A DNA stretch of 33,324 nt from Alkalinema sp. RU_4_3 (GTDB taxonomy: Bacteria > Cyanobacteriota > Cyanobacteriia > Leptolyngbyales > Leptolyngbyaceae): NCBI GenBank assembly GCA_012031975.1, contig JAAUSA010000029.1, positions 1-33,324 on the forward strand. Direction: 5' to 3'. A model generated the notes under the pieces. It searched no databases. It was not told the DNA's origin and saw only the letters and a list, made by a program, of their open reading frames with translations. A program made the position numbers and the translations under genes. Shown piece by piece: positions 8,114 through 18,701 of the stretch. Position 1 is the stretch's first letter. The number at the start of each line of letters is the position of its first letter.

Positions 8114-9488
8114 ACTTGTCCACAATCATCCCCGGCGTCAACACCCCACCGATCGCCCGGTGACCATAGGTCCCCACCTCCGGCACCAGCACCTGCTCAT
8201 CCGTAAAGCCCACCAAATTCTCACCCCAGAACCGATACAGGCTCTCATCAAAGCGGAGATGCTCGATGGGTGCCACAATCTGGCCGTCTTCTACCCAGAA
8301 GCAGGCATAGCGGGTCATGCCCGTGATGCGGCCCGTGGGGCGATCGCTCCAGTTGAGATAATGCAGATTGGCCACATAGAGCCCCGTGCCTAGGACGCGC
8401 AGGACCTCATCGGTGGGAATTTCTCCAGGGGCAATTTCTAAGGCCCGTAGGGTCTCATCCCCATTGGCCCCATTGGCGGTCAGACCATATTCCTTGGCCG
8501 TGGCCGAAGCCACCAATAGCTGGGTTAATTCCCCCGCTGTGACGATCGGCACCTTCGGCGGCGCCACTTCTCCCAGTTCGTTAAACCGAGGCACTGCACT
8601 CTGGGCAAAATTCTCCCCAAAGCTCAATTTTTCGGATAGCCGTCGGCCCCCGCGCCGCATCGGGGCAAAACAACTGCCCCCCTGGCGGTAGGAGGCTTCA
8701 CTTACCCCACCCCAGGAAAGCATTGAGGTGATTTCTGCCACCGCCGCTGGGGCAAAATAGGTGCGGTACTGGCCTCGGGGGAGTTTTTTCGGCGCCATGG
8801 AGAGCCGCTTGAGCTGGACCCTGGCCGCCTGAATCTGGCGCTGGTATTGGGCATCGTCCCAGACTTTGCCAGCGATCGTTCCCTTTAGGGCCTGGCCTTG
8901 GTCTGTAAAAATTGAATAGTCCAGACTGTAATTATCCGTGGCGAACCAATGGCGCTGCCCGGCTGAGTCCGCATAGCCCCGCAGCAACTGTCCGGCGCTA
9001 TAGATGCCCGTAAAATCTAAATCCGCCACCAAAGAAAGGATCACGCCGGGTACGGACTCGGGAGAGAGCAACTGGCCAATGTGGGTTTCATGGCTTTTGG
9101 CCCCCCCAGTCGGGATGACGAGGTAAGGATTAATCGGCAACTGGGGCAACTCCTGCTGAAGCTGGTGCAGGGCCGTCATGGCCATTTCTCGATCGAGGCC
9201 CGTGCCCGTCATGGGGAATTCCCAATAGGCACTGCGGTCCGCCTGCATCAGGGTGAGCCGGGCCACGGCATCCTGGACAAACCCCGTCTGGCGGACCTTG
9301 GCCTGGTTGAACCGGACAAACTGGCTATCCTCCGCAAGCAACGTCAGTGTGAATTGCGCCTGACCCGCACAGGCCGAGTTGATCGCTTCGGCGATCTGGC
9401 CAAACTGCTCTTCTAGTTGATTCCAGGGGGAGATCACCTTGGGTGGTTCAATAACTTGATTCATCACTGCCACATCTGCCGTATCCAT
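8097..9488 (-). CDS. pmbA: TldD/PmbA family protease subunit, PmbA-like
   Basis: A 463-residue partner of TldD. Together TldD and TldE/PmbA form a heterodimeric zinc peptidase that degrades unfolded peptides and matures some modified peptides (microcin B17 in E. coli). This subunit lacks the HExxxH site, as expected for the PmbA side. Recognisable stretches include GVILSLVADLDFTGIYSAGQ, SMLSWGGVSEASYRQGGS, LYVANLHYLNWSDRPTGRIT and TRYACFWVEDGQIVAPI. The start is placed at ATG 9488, about 10 nt after GGAGGA; ATG 9497 overlaps the tldD stop but sits too close to that RBS. The genes are coupled: the GGAGGA lies within the last codons of tldD. Confidence 0.88.
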   Translation of the reverse strand: MDTADVAVMNQVIEPPKVISPWNQLEEQFGQIAEAINSACAGQAQFTLTLLAEDSQFVRFNQAKVRQTGFVQDAVARLTLMQADRSAYWEFPMTGTGLDREMAMTALHQLQQELPQLPINPYLVIPTGGAKSHETHIGQLLSPESVPGVILSLVADLDFTGIYSAGQLLRGYADSAGQRHWFATDNYSLDYSIFTDQGQALKGTIAGKVWDDAQYQRQIQAARVQLKRLSMAPKKLPRGQYRTYFAPAAVAEITSMLSWGGVSEASYRQGGSCFAPMRRGGRRLSEKLSFGENFAQSAVPRFNELGEVAPPKVPIVTAGELTQLLVASATAKEYGLTANGANGDETLRALEIAPGEIPTDEVLRVLGTGLYVANLHYLNWSDRPTGRITGMTRYACFWVEDGQIVAPIEHLRFDESLYRFWGENLVGFTDEQVLVPEVGTYGHRAIGGVLTPGMIVDKFTYTL

Positions 9489-9489
9489 C

Positions 9490-10931
9490 TTAAGCATCTC
9501 CTCCAAACACCTCAACTTGGTCAAATACTGCCATAGGGGAGCCATGACCCACAGTAATGGCTTGGTTGGGCTCACCCTTGCCACAGGTGGGGGTGCCATA
9601 CATCTGCCAACTGTCGCCATTGCCGAGCCCCGTCAGTCCGGCCCAAAACTGGGGGGTGATGCCTCGATAATTGGGGTTGCGTACCGTGCGGGTGAGTTTT
9701 CCATCTTCGATCAGCCGTCCGTATTCACAGCTGAACTGGAACTTATGGCGGCGATCGTCAATCGACCATGACCGATTAGACTCCATATAGACCCCCCGTT
9801 CAATGGTGCTGATCAGCTCATCGAAGCTAGAGGTGCCGGGTTCTAGGTTGAGATTGGCCATGCGATCGATGGGTGGACGGTTCCAGGAACAGGCCCGGCC
9901 ACAGGCCACGCCTTTCACGCCCAGTCGTTCCTGGCTCTCGATGCTGCCGAGGCCCCGGTGGAGTACCCCTTCTTTAATTAAATATTCCCTGGTGGCGGGG
10001 GCGCCAGTATCGTCGAAGGCATAGCTGGCAAATTCCCCTTGAATGGTGGGGTCAAAGGTAATGTTCATCAAAGGTGAGCCATAGACCAACTGGCCGAAGT
10101 CCTGGGGTTGGACGAAGCTGCCCCCGGCGTAGTTGCGCTCGTCGCCGAGGATGCGATCGAGTTCTAGGGGGTGGCCCACGCTTTCGTGGATTTGCAGCAG
10201 CATCTGATCCGGGGCGAGCACCAGTGTCGTGGTTTCCGTGGGGCAGTCGGGGGCGGTCAGCAGTTCGATGGCCTGGTGGGAGATCCGATCGACCCGCTCC
10301 CACAGGTCGGGCGTGACCAGGTGCTCCAGGCCCCCTTGAAAGCAACGGGCGTACCAGCCATTGTCCGATCGCCGCTGGGTGACATTGCCTAGCTGGGCCG
10401 TGGCGGCAAAGTCTGTGCTGATCCGGTAGAAGCGTTGGTAGACCTCGGAGCCATTGCTGCTAACAAACCAGGTCTCGGTTTTGGTGAGCAGGACGCCTGC
10501 GCTGACTTGGACAATTTGGTCGGAGGTTTTGAGGCGTCGGCAGATTTGGCTGAGGAGGTCGTTGATTTCGCCGGGGTGAGTTTGTTAAAGCTAGCTTCGT
10601 AGGGGGAGCTGTATTCCCCGACCATGCGGGGGCGCACCGTGGGGGAGGTGGGGGTGAGCTTCCACAGGCTCGCGGTGATGGCAGCTTGGTAGGCGCGTTC
10701 GGCAGTGGCTTTGACGGAGTCAGGGTGAAGATTTTGGGTGGCAGCGTAACCCATCTGGCCCCGCACCAATACCTCGACCATGATTCCCTGGGATATTGTG
10801 GTGCCGTTTTGTTCCGGGTGGCCGTCCCGCAGCGATCGCGCCATCTGGGTTTCCTGGGTGCCCCGCGGGCCTACCCAGGTGGCCTCTGGGAGGTCTAGCT
10901 GATTTAAAAGGTGGATAAGTTGAGCAATCAT
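9490..10931 (-). CDS. tldD: TldD metallopeptidase subunit, frameshifted
   Basis: The catalytic partner of PmbA. The zinc motif HESVGH (HExxxH) lies in MLLQIHESVGHPLELDR, and the C-terminal conserved TPTCGKGEPNQ is present. The first part starts at ATG 10931 (MIAQLIHLLNQLDLPEAT) and runs to FNKLTPA. The frame then breaks near 10585: in coding sense CCGGCGAAATC, where CCGGCGGAAATC would continue AEINDLLSQICRRLKTSDQ into the intact remainder. It is one lost G. The reading frame is otherwise open to the stop at 9490. With the base restored it is a full-length TldD of about 480 residues. Confidence 0.88.
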
Positions 10932-11266
10932 CTTAAAGGGTAGAGGCAGAGGTGCAATTTTCAGGAGTTAGGGCCATCGAAGGACCCACAAAAAGTTGGT
11001 AAAGTTTGAAAGATATGGATTTAGTAAAAATGCCTGGATTCGCATGGGTTAAGCATGCAGCATCCTGACAACGGATTGAGTATCAAAACCATCACTTCAG
11101 AGCCAGTGACTGCTTAGAAAGCCCCTACTAAAAGGTTCCTCAGGCAGTTGATCTCGATGGTCGATTGCGATGAATCTGGCCTCCAATTACCGTACGTCCG
11201 AGAATCTGGAGACCCATATTCTATGGGTTGTCGGCAAAATGGACAAATTTTCTTTGTTTCCCCCAC
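10932..11266. other. Intergenic region between cysS and tldD
   Basis: A 335-bp stretch between the end of cysS and the start of tldD, both leftward. It should contain the tldD promoter. I see no RNA gene, convincing hairpin or conserved ORF. Confidence 0.5.
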
Positions 11267-12720
<1,454 letters not shown>

Positions 12721-12780
12721 GGCAAAATAGGGCTAAATTTTGAAAATGAATACGCTAACCTAGAAGTCTAGCCGATCGCT

Positions 12781-14124
12781 ATGGCTAAGTTTAAGGACCC
12801 ATTTTCAAGCGCCCATTTTAAACCCCGTCAATCGCCCACCCGACCCCTAGGCCCAATTCCTATGACCGTTGCAACTTCTCCGGTTCCGACCGCCATGGAG
12901 GCCCCCAAGCATGGCCTCCCCGTCACGATCATCACAGGCTTCCTCGGCAGCGGCAAAACCACGTTGCTCAATCACATCCTGACGAATCAGCAGGGCCTGA
13001 AGACGGCGGTGCTGGTCAATGAGTTTGGGGAAATCGGCATCGACAATGAGCTGATCGTCAAGACCGACGAAGATGGCACCCTGGTGGAGCTGAGCAACGG
13101 CTGCATCTGCTGCACGATCAACGAAGACCTGATGAACGCGGTTTACAAAGTATTAGAGCGCGAAGAGAAGGTGGACTACCTGGTGGTGGAGACCACGGGC
13201 CTGGCGGATCCGCTGCCTGTGGCGCTGACGTTTCTCGGTTCGGAGCTGCGGGATATGACGCGCCTGGACTCGATTATTACGGTGGTGGACTCCGAGAACT
13301 TTAGCCTGGACCTGTTCAACAGCCAAGCAGCGGAGAGCCAACTGGCCTACGGCGACATCATCCTGCTCAACAAGTCGGACCTGGTTTCGGAAGACACCCT
13401 CGACCAGTTGGAACTGCGGATTCGCGATCTCAAGGATGGCGCCCGCATCCTCCGCACCACCAAGGGCAATGTACCCCTGTCCCTGCTGCTGAGCGTCGGG
13501 CTGTTTGAATCCGATCGCTACTACGAACCCGAGGGCAAGGCCCACGACCATAGCCACGACCATGCACATAGCCACGATGATCACGCCAACTGCGATCACG
13601 ACCATGGCCATTGCGAGCATGACGACCATGCAGGCCACAGCCATGCAGAACACAGTCACGCAGAGCATAACCACGACCATAGCAACTGCGATCATGACCA
13701 TGGCCACTGTGAACATGAGGGTGAGCATGATGACCATGCAGGCCATAGCCACGCGGGCCATGACCATAGCCACCATCATCACGCCCATTCCGATCACCTA
13801 GCCATTGATGGCTTTACCTCGGTCTCGATCGTCAGCGACAAACCCTTCAGCATCCGCAAGTTCCAGCATTTCCTCGACAACCAGATGCCCGCCAACGTGT
13901 TCCGGGCCAAGGGCATCCTCTGGTTCGACGAAAGTCCCAAGCGCCATATCTTCCACCTCTCCGGCAAACGCTTCTCCCTCGATGACGACCAATGGAAGAC
14001 CGACGAGCGCAAAAACCAGCTCGTCCTGATCGGCCAAAACCTCGATCATGACAAACTCCGCCGGGAAGTCGAAGCCTGCTTGACGGTCAAGAGCGTGGCC
14101 CGAGGTAAGGGGTTTGGGAAGTAG
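12781..14124 (+). CDS. CobW/COG0523 GTPase metallochaperone with His-rich linker
   Basis: A 447-residue G3E-family GTPase that probably delivers zinc or another divalent metal. The GTPase domain has Walker A GFLGSGKTT (residues 53-61), the metal-binding CICC (108-111), ETTGLADP, and the guanine motif NKSD (197-200). Residues about 255-339 form a linker with roughly 35 His plus Cys and Asp. It includes a duplicated block, NCDHDHGHCEH followed by DDHAGHSHA, at about 270-289 and 302-325. The C-terminal CobW_C domain starts near FTSVSIVSDKPFS. An alternative start is Met28. The gene is divergent from cysS, and its last 11 bases overlap the 2Fe-2S gene. The many CxCC-type cyanobacterial relatives are often zinc-regulated, but no clear Zur box is seen. 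Confidence 0.92.
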   Translation: MAKFKDPFSSAHFKPRQSPTRPLGPIPMTVATSPVPTAMEAPKHGLPVTIITGFLGSGKTTLLNHILTNQQGLKTAVLVNEFGEIGIDNELIVKTDEDGTLVELSNGCICCTINEDLMNAVYKVLEREEKVDYLVVETTGLADPLPVALTFLGSELRDMTRLDSIITVVDSENFSLDLFNSQAAESQLAYGDIILLNKSDLVSEDTLDQLELRIRDLKDGARILRTTKGNVPLSLLLSVGLFESDRYYEPEGKAHDHSHDHAHSHDDHANCDHDHGHCEHDDHAGHSHAEHSHAEHNHDHSNCDHDHGHCEHEGEHDDHAGHSHAGHDHSHHHHAHSDHLAIDGFTSVSIVSDKPFSIRKFQHFLDNQMPANVFRAKGILWFDESPKRHIFHLSGKRFSLDDDQWKTDERKNQLVLIGQNLDHDKLRREVEACLTVKSVARGKGFGK

Positions 14125-14422
14125 TTTGCCACCGGGTGCTGAACCGCGCCAAATCTGGGTCTGCCAGCACCGGAACTGTCAGGCCCAGGGATCCGAGGGC
14201 CTGTTAGCGGCGTTTGTCTCCGTGATGGGGGAGGCGATGGTGCGGGGGTGCGAATGCCAGGGCCAATGCAACCTGGGGGCCACGGTGCGGGTGCTGCCCG
14301 ACCAGGTGTGGTATTGCCGCGTCAAGGTGGCCGATGTGCCGGAGATTATTGAGACCCATATTCGGGGCGATCGCCGGTCGATCGGTTGCTTCACCCTCGG
14401 CTCCATGGCTAGGGGATTGTGA
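14114..14422 (+). CDS. Thioredoxin-like (2Fe-2S) ferredoxin-domain protein
   Basis: A 102-residue protein. WVCQHRNCQAQG and CECQGQCNLG provide four Cys (C-x4-C and C-x3-C around CECQGQC), the usual arrangement in thioredoxin-like 2Fe-2S proteins related to the NuoE fold. The VRVLPDQVWYCRVKVADVPE segment completes the domain. It overlaps cobW by 11 bp, which suggests translational coupling and a functional link to metal handling. Its redox partner is unknown. Confidence 0.75.
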   Translation: MGSSLPPGAEPRQIWVCQHRNCQAQGSEGLLAAFVSVMGEAMVRGCECQGQCNLGATVRVLPDQVWYCRVKVADVPEIIETHIRGDRRSIGCFTLGSMARGL

Positions 14423-14544
14423 AGCTGATTGTGTGCATTGGATTAAGCGATCGTTAAAGCTTCCTAAAAATACCACCCAAGGATGCCCAGATATCTATCC
14501 CAGGCAGTAGAGTTAATTCGCGGCTTTCCAGCTAATTTGTATAG

Positions 14545-14576
14545 ATATGCCGCAGCGCGAGCGCGTTAGCGCATAT
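14545..14576. repeat. GC-rich inverted repeat
   Basis: ATATGC (14545-14550) pairs with GCATAT (14571-14576), flanking a GCGCGAGCGCG core that can itself fold. It looks like a small dispersed palindromic element or a terminator for the cobW transcript, and has no clear T-run. Confidence 0.4.
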
Positions 14577-14583
14577 TGAGTCA

Positions 14584-14611
14584 GGAGCCAGATGTTCGGA
14601 GCCAGATGTTC
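14584..14611. repeat. Two tandem copies of a 14-bp unit
   Basis: GGAGCCAGATGTTC is repeated exactly at 14584-14597 and 14598-14611. Only two copies are present, so it is not a CRISPR. It could be a duplication or a regulator-binding direct repeat. Confidence 0.7.
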
Positions 14612-15092
14612 GAGAGAAGCGGATCCTGTCTATGCCCAGTCTGTCTTTTTCCGACCTTAGGCGATGAGTGTGAAGGGCAGATGAAATTTTGCATCCTGGG
14701 TGACAAGGATTTGACGAACTCGTTGAATCTACCTGGATTCGGTGTTTGAATTTTATCAGGGGGAGTTGCTTTGTGACTCCGTACGTTTAGGGACGTATCT
14801 ACTGAGCTAGGGTCTGTGTTTATCGAGTTCATCAGCGGAAAAGTTGTTGGTTAACCCATAAGTTGCTCGTCAGCTTGAAGTTGTCTATCAGTGGAACTGC
14901 GGTGAGATGTCTCAATGGTAAACCAGGTGGAAAAGGAGACTGCACTCTGAATCACAGTTCTCGGAATATTCTGGGATTTTTCTGTGGATTCATTATCTAA
15001 TGCAGGTTGTAGAGGTTGCCCGGCAGTTTTGCCGAGGTCGGCTCTGGCGCTAGATCTGCAGCAAATAAAAAATTGCTTAGAGAATTTCTGCA

Positions 15093-16247
15093 ATGCGAGA
15101 ACTGACTTCCAATCATCACACCTTTTCTGAGCCCTTGGACAACGAGCGGCGTCTACTCGATCCGGTCACGCCTCGGGGGCGATCGGAGTTTCGTGCCATC
15201 CGACCTCGTGTATCCGTTGTCACACCAGCCTATAATGAGGCGTTGATCATTCAGAGCCATTTGGCTTTGCTCTGCGACTACATGCGATCGCTTGAATCCC
15301 AGTACGACTGGGAAATTCTGGTGGTCAATGATGGGAGCCGGGACGGGTCGGGTCACCTGGCCGATCAGTTCGCCCAGGTCCAGCCCAAGGTTCGGGTGGT
15401 GCACCACCGGATTAACCAAGGTCTGGGGCAGGCTCTGCGTACGGCCTTTGAGGAGGCGCGCGGGGACTATATTGTCGTGATGGACTTAGATTTGAGCTAT
15501 TCGCCCGATCACATTGAGCGGCTTTTAGATCGGATTTACAGCACAGGCGCTGGCATGGTCGTGGCCTCTCCCTACATGCCGGGTGGTTCCATCGACAATG
15601 TGCCTTGGTTCCGGAAGGAGTTGAGTATCTGGGCCAATCGTTTTCTGTCCTTTGCTAGCAAGCGCAGTCTCGCGACACTAACCGGGATGGTACGGGTCTA
15701 TGATGCCGAGTTTGTGCGGATGCTGCATCTGCGATCGCGCGGCATGGATATCAATCCGGAAATCATCCATAAATCCATGCTGCTCTTGGCACAGATTGAG
15801 GAAATTCCGGGGCACCTGCACTGGCTCAAAAGCCTAGAAGCACCCGCACCCAGGGGCAAAAAGCCCAAGAAACGCGGCAGCAGCATGAAGATTCTCCGAC
15901 ATACGTTGGATGTTCTGTTTTCGGGATTTTTGTTCCGACCTGGATTTTTCTTTGTGCTTCCGGCGGTGATTTTGTTTGGGATTTCGCTCTATGCCAACAT
16001 ATGGTTTTTGATCCATTGTGGAACAGAATTGCCAGGGGCTGGCGGCGACCCCACCGTGGCTGTGGCCCATGCCTTCCAGCGTGCGCCCCATACCATCACA
16101 ATTGGTGGCATTACCCTAATGCTATCGATTCAGCTCCTTAGTCTGGGGGTATTGTCATCCCAGAGTAAGAGTTATTTTGAGGAACTATTCTCCCTCGGCA
16201 GTGCAACCTACCGCCGGGCGGGCGATCGACGTCGATCGACGCGTTAG
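15093..16247 (+). CDS. GT2 glycosyltransferase with C-terminal membrane anchor
   Basis: A 384-residue protein of the dolichol/polyprenyl-phosphate sugar synthase type. The GT-A domain starts at RVSVVTPAYNEA (about residues 39-50), with EILVVNDGSRDGS and the metal-binding DLD at 131-133 in VVMDLDLSYSPDH. Two hydrophobic segments follow in the C-terminal third (FFFVLPAVILFGISLYANIW and HTITIGGITLMLSIQLLSLG). It probably transfers a sugar to a lipid carrier at the cytoplasmic face, or extends a repeat unit. It is the first gene of the polysaccharide cluster, followed after 59 bp by the DegT aminotransferase. Confidence 0.88.
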   Translation: MRELTSNHHTFSEPLDNERRLLDPVTPRGRSEFRAIRPRVSVVTPAYNEALIIQSHLALLCDYMRSLESQYDWEILVVNDGSRDGSGHLADQFAQVQPKVRVVHHRINQGLGQALRTAFEEARGDYIVVMDLDLSYSPDHIERLLDRIYSTGAGMVVASPYMPGGSIDNVPWFRKELSIWANRFLSFASKRSLATLTGMVRVYDAEFVRMLHLRSRGMDINPEIIHKSMLLLAQIEEIPGHLHWLKSLEAPAPRGKKPKKRGSSMKILRHTLDVLFSGFLFRPGFFFVLPAVILFGISLYANIWFLIHCGTELPGAGGDPTVAVAHAFQRAPHTITIGGITLMLSIQLLSLGVLSSQSKSYFEELFSLGSATYRRAGDRRRSTR

Positions 16248-16306
16248 AGAGAAGAAATGTTGCCTGTTGCTAAACGTTTGTCGCATAAATTTTAAGGAGA
16301 TCAGAT

Positions 16307-17539
16307 ATGGTTGCTACCCCAGTTAAGCCAGCTTTCATGACCCTGCCCTCTGACCAGGAGGCTTCGGGCCGCACCTTGGGTGAAGCGGAAATTGCTCTGG
16401 TGACGGAGGCGATCCGCAGCGGCACCTTGACCGCCACTAAGGGTCGAATGGTTAAGGGTTTGGAGAAGCGGTTTGCGGAGATGATTGGGGCGAAGTATGC
16501 CTTCGCTTGCAATTCGGGGTCCGGGGCGATTCACTGTGCTGTGGCGGCGATTAACCCCAAGCCCGGTGATGAATTTATTACAACTTCTATTACGGATATG
16601 GGCGGGCTCACCCCGATTCTCTATCAAGGTGGTATTCCGGTCTTCGCTGACGTTGATCCCAACACCTGGAACGTCACGGCTGAGACCATTGAGCGCTGCA
16701 TTACCGATCGCACCAAGGCGATCATTGTCACCCATATTTTCGGCAATCCCTGCGAAATGACCGAAATCATGGCCCTGGCCGATCGCCATGGCATTCCCGT
16801 GATTGAGGACTGCGCCCAGGCTTACTTTGCGACTCACAAGGGTCAAAATGTTGGCACGATCGGCAAAATCGGCTGCTTCAGTCTGCAGCAGGGCAAGCAT
16901 ATCACCACGGGTGAAGGCGGCCTGGTGGTGACCGATGATGAAGAGATGGCCCATCGCCTGTACCTGTTCATCAATAAAGGCTTTGACTACGGCAAGCCCC
17001 AGCAGCCCGATCACTTCTTCATCGCCCTGAATGGCCGCATGAGCGAACTCGTCGGTGCCGTGGCCCTAGGTCAGCTCGATAAGCTCCAGGGTGTGGTGGA
17101 TTCGCGCCAAGTGGCGGCTGACAAGCTGACCGCTAAGCTCGCTGGGATTCCTGGCCTGCATACCCCCGAGCCCAGTGCCTCCAACACCCATGTCTATTGG
17201 AAGTACGCCCTGCGGGTGGATAAGAACATCATCCGAGATGGGGCCGTGGGTCTGGCGAAAATGCTGAAGGAAGAGAAGGGGATTTTCTCCGCCCCTCGCT
17301 ACATTCAAAAGCCTGCCTTCCAGTGCGAGATTTTTGAAAAGCAAATTACCTTTGGGGATTCCAACTGGCCGTTTAACTTGGCCACGCCGGAGGCTGTGGA
17401 CTACACGCCTTCTAAGTTCCCTGGAACCTTCTCGGGCCTAGAGTGGGTGCTGGTACTGCCCTGGAACGAGCGCTACACCGATGCCCATATTGACTATATT
17501 GCCGAGGCCGTCAAGGAAGCTGTGGCTCGCCTCAGCTAG
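16307..17539 (+). CDS. DegT/DnrJ/EryC1/StrS PLP-dependent sugar aminotransferase
   Basis: A 410-residue nucleotide-sugar aminotransferase. The PLP Lys is K197 in FSLQQGKHITTGEGG, and D168 is in VIEDCAQAY. ACNSGSGAIHCAVAAI binds the PLP phosphate. It follows an AAGGAG ribosome site just upstream of ATG 16307. With the next two genes it makes a three-enzyme set like WbpB/WbpE/WbpD (dehydrogenase, aminotransferase, acetyltransferase) that installs an acylamino group on a nucleotide sugar. The exact substrate is inferred, not visible. Confidence 0.93.
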   Translation: MVATPVKPAFMTLPSDQEASGRTLGEAEIALVTEAIRSGTLTATKGRMVKGLEKRFAEMIGAKYAFACNSGSGAIHCAVAAINPKPGDEFITTSITDMGGLTPILYQGGIPVFADVDPNTWNVTAETIERCITDRTKAIIVTHIFGNPCEMTEIMALADRHGIPVIEDCAQAYFATHKGQNVGTIGKIGCFSLQQGKHITTGEGGLVVTDDEEMAHRLYLFINKGFDYGKPQQPDHFFIALNGRMSELVGAVALGQLDKLQGVVDSRQVAADKLTAKLAGIPGLHTPEPSASNTHVYWKYALRVDKNIIRDGAVGLAKMLKEEKGIFSAPRYIQKPAFQCEIFEKQITFGDSNWPFNLATPEAVDYTPSKFPGTFSGLEWVLVLPWNERYTDAHIDYIAEAVKEAVARLS

Positions 17540-17556
17540 GTTTTCTGACAAACGCT

Positions 17557-17577
17557 GGGGGCGCTGCAAGCGCCCCC
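17557..17577. repeat. Perfect intercistronic hairpin
   Basis: GGGGGCGC (17557-17564), loop TGCAA, then GCGCCCCC (17570-17577) form an 8-bp GC stem between the DegT stop and the next start. There is no T-run, so it more likely stabilises mRNA or is a REP-like element than a terminator. Confidence 0.65.
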
Positions 17578-17615
17578 TACTAAATCCCAACCCTAAACTC
17601 CAAATTAGATTCATC

Positions 17616-18623
17616 ATGACAAACATTGTGAAGTACGGCCTGATCGGTGCTGGTGGTATCGCCCAGGCCTATGCCCAAGCCTTTGAAAGCAGCACAACTT
17701 CTAAACTCGTGGCCGTGGCCGATGTCCGGCCCGAGGCCGCCCAGGCCCTGGCCGAGCGCCTCAGCGCCACCTACTATCCCTCCTATCAGGCGATGGTCAG
17801 CAGCGAAGAACTGGATGCGGTGATTATTTGCACCCCGCCGATCACCCATTTGGAAATCGCTGGCCACTGCCTGGAAAATGGCATTAATGTGCTCTGCGAA
17901 AAGCCCCTGAGCATTGATTCGGAAAGCGCCAAGCAGATGATCGCCATCGCCCAAAAGGAAGGCAAGCTTCTGACCATGGCCTCCAAGTTCCGCTATGTGG
18001 AAGATGTGATCAAGGCCAAGAGTCTAATGGCCTCCGGCATCCTCGGTGAAATCATCCTGTTTGAAAATGCCTTCACCGCCCGCGTGGACATGAGCAACCG
18101 CTGGAACGCCAACCCTGCCATTAGCGGCGGCGGCGTCCTGATCGACAATGGCACCCACTCCGTGGATATCATGCGCTATTTCCTCGGCCCCTTGAGCCAG
18201 GTGCAAGTCTTTGAGGGCAAGCGGGTCCAGACCGATGCGGTGGAAGATACCGTACGGATTTTTGCCAAGAGCGAAACGGGCGTGATCGGCAACGTCGATC
18301 TCTCCTGGAGCATCAACAAGGACCTCGATAGCTACATTCGAATCTACGGCACCCAGGGCACGATTTCGATCGGCTGGAAGGAATCCAAGTACAAGCAGAC
18401 CTCCAGCCCCGACTGGATTAAGTTTGGCAATGGCTATGACAAGGTCCAGGCCTTCGGCAGTCAGCTGGACAACTTTGCTCGGGCGATCCATGGCGAAGAA
18501 AAGCTGCTGATTACCGCCGCCGATGCCCTGGCCTCGGTGCAGGTGGTCGAAACGGCCTACGCCGCCATGCGCAATAACCAATGGACCGCTGTTCCCGCGA
18601 TCCCACAATTGCAAGCTGTCTAA
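17616..18623 (+). CDS. Gfo/Idh/MocA family NAD(P)-dependent sugar dehydrogenase
   Basis: A 335-residue oxidoreductase. The Rossmann motif GLIGAGGIAQAYA is at residues 8-20, ICTPPITHLE follows, and the family EKP catalytic/binding motif is at 95-97 (CEKPLS). The C-terminal domain includes GGGVLIDNGTHSVDIMRYFLG. It probably oxidises C3 of a nucleotide sugar before transamination by the upstream DegT enzyme. The ATG at 17616 is chosen because the Rossmann fold starts directly; 45 further upstream in-frame codons would run through the hairpin and are unlikely. The next gene starts 78 bp downstream. Confidence 0.93.
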   Translation: MTNIVKYGLIGAGGIAQAYAQAFESSTTSKLVAVADVRPEAAQALAERLSATYYPSYQAMVSSEELDAVIICTPPITHLEIAGHCLENGINVLCEKPLSIDSESAKQMIAIAQKEGKLLTMASKFRYVEDVIKAKSLMASGILGEIILFENAFTARVDMSNRWNANPAISGGGVLIDNGTHSVDIMRYFLGPLSQVQVFEGKRVQTDAVEDTVRIFAKSETGVIGNVDLSWSINKDLDSYIRIYGTQGTISIGWKESKYKQTSSPDWIKFGNGYDKVQAFGSQLDNFARAIHGEEKLLITAADALASVQVVETAYAAMRNNQWTAVPAIPQLQAV

Positions 18624-18701
18624 GACTCGGCGAATCCGGAGTTTGGTAGCGTGATTGCTGCCGAACTCCGGCCCATCAAACTTAATCTTTGGAAAATTTC
18701 C

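Larger units (their letters stand above)
14423..15092. other. 670-bp gene-free region upstream of the polysaccharide locus
   Basis: No convincing ORF or RNA gene is visible. It holds a GC-rich inverted repeat (14545-14576) and a 14-bp tandem repeat (14584-14611). It probably contains the promoter for the GT2 gene and the following cluster. Minus-strand ORFs here (14581-14832, 14851-15093) look like chance frames. Confidence 0.5.

Noticed and set aside
12721-12780. Possible Zur box upstream of cobW (TGAAAATGAATACGC)
   Set aside because: Only one half-site resembles the cyanobacterial Zur consensus; the other half does not pair.
13153-13797. 214-residue minus-strand ORF rich in Met, Val and Ala
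   Set aside because: It is the antisense of the His-rich repeats of cobW; its composition is a by-product of CAT/CAC codons.
14584-14611. Possible CRISPR seed
   Set aside because: Only two adjacent 14-bp copies with no spacer; no cas genes in the window.
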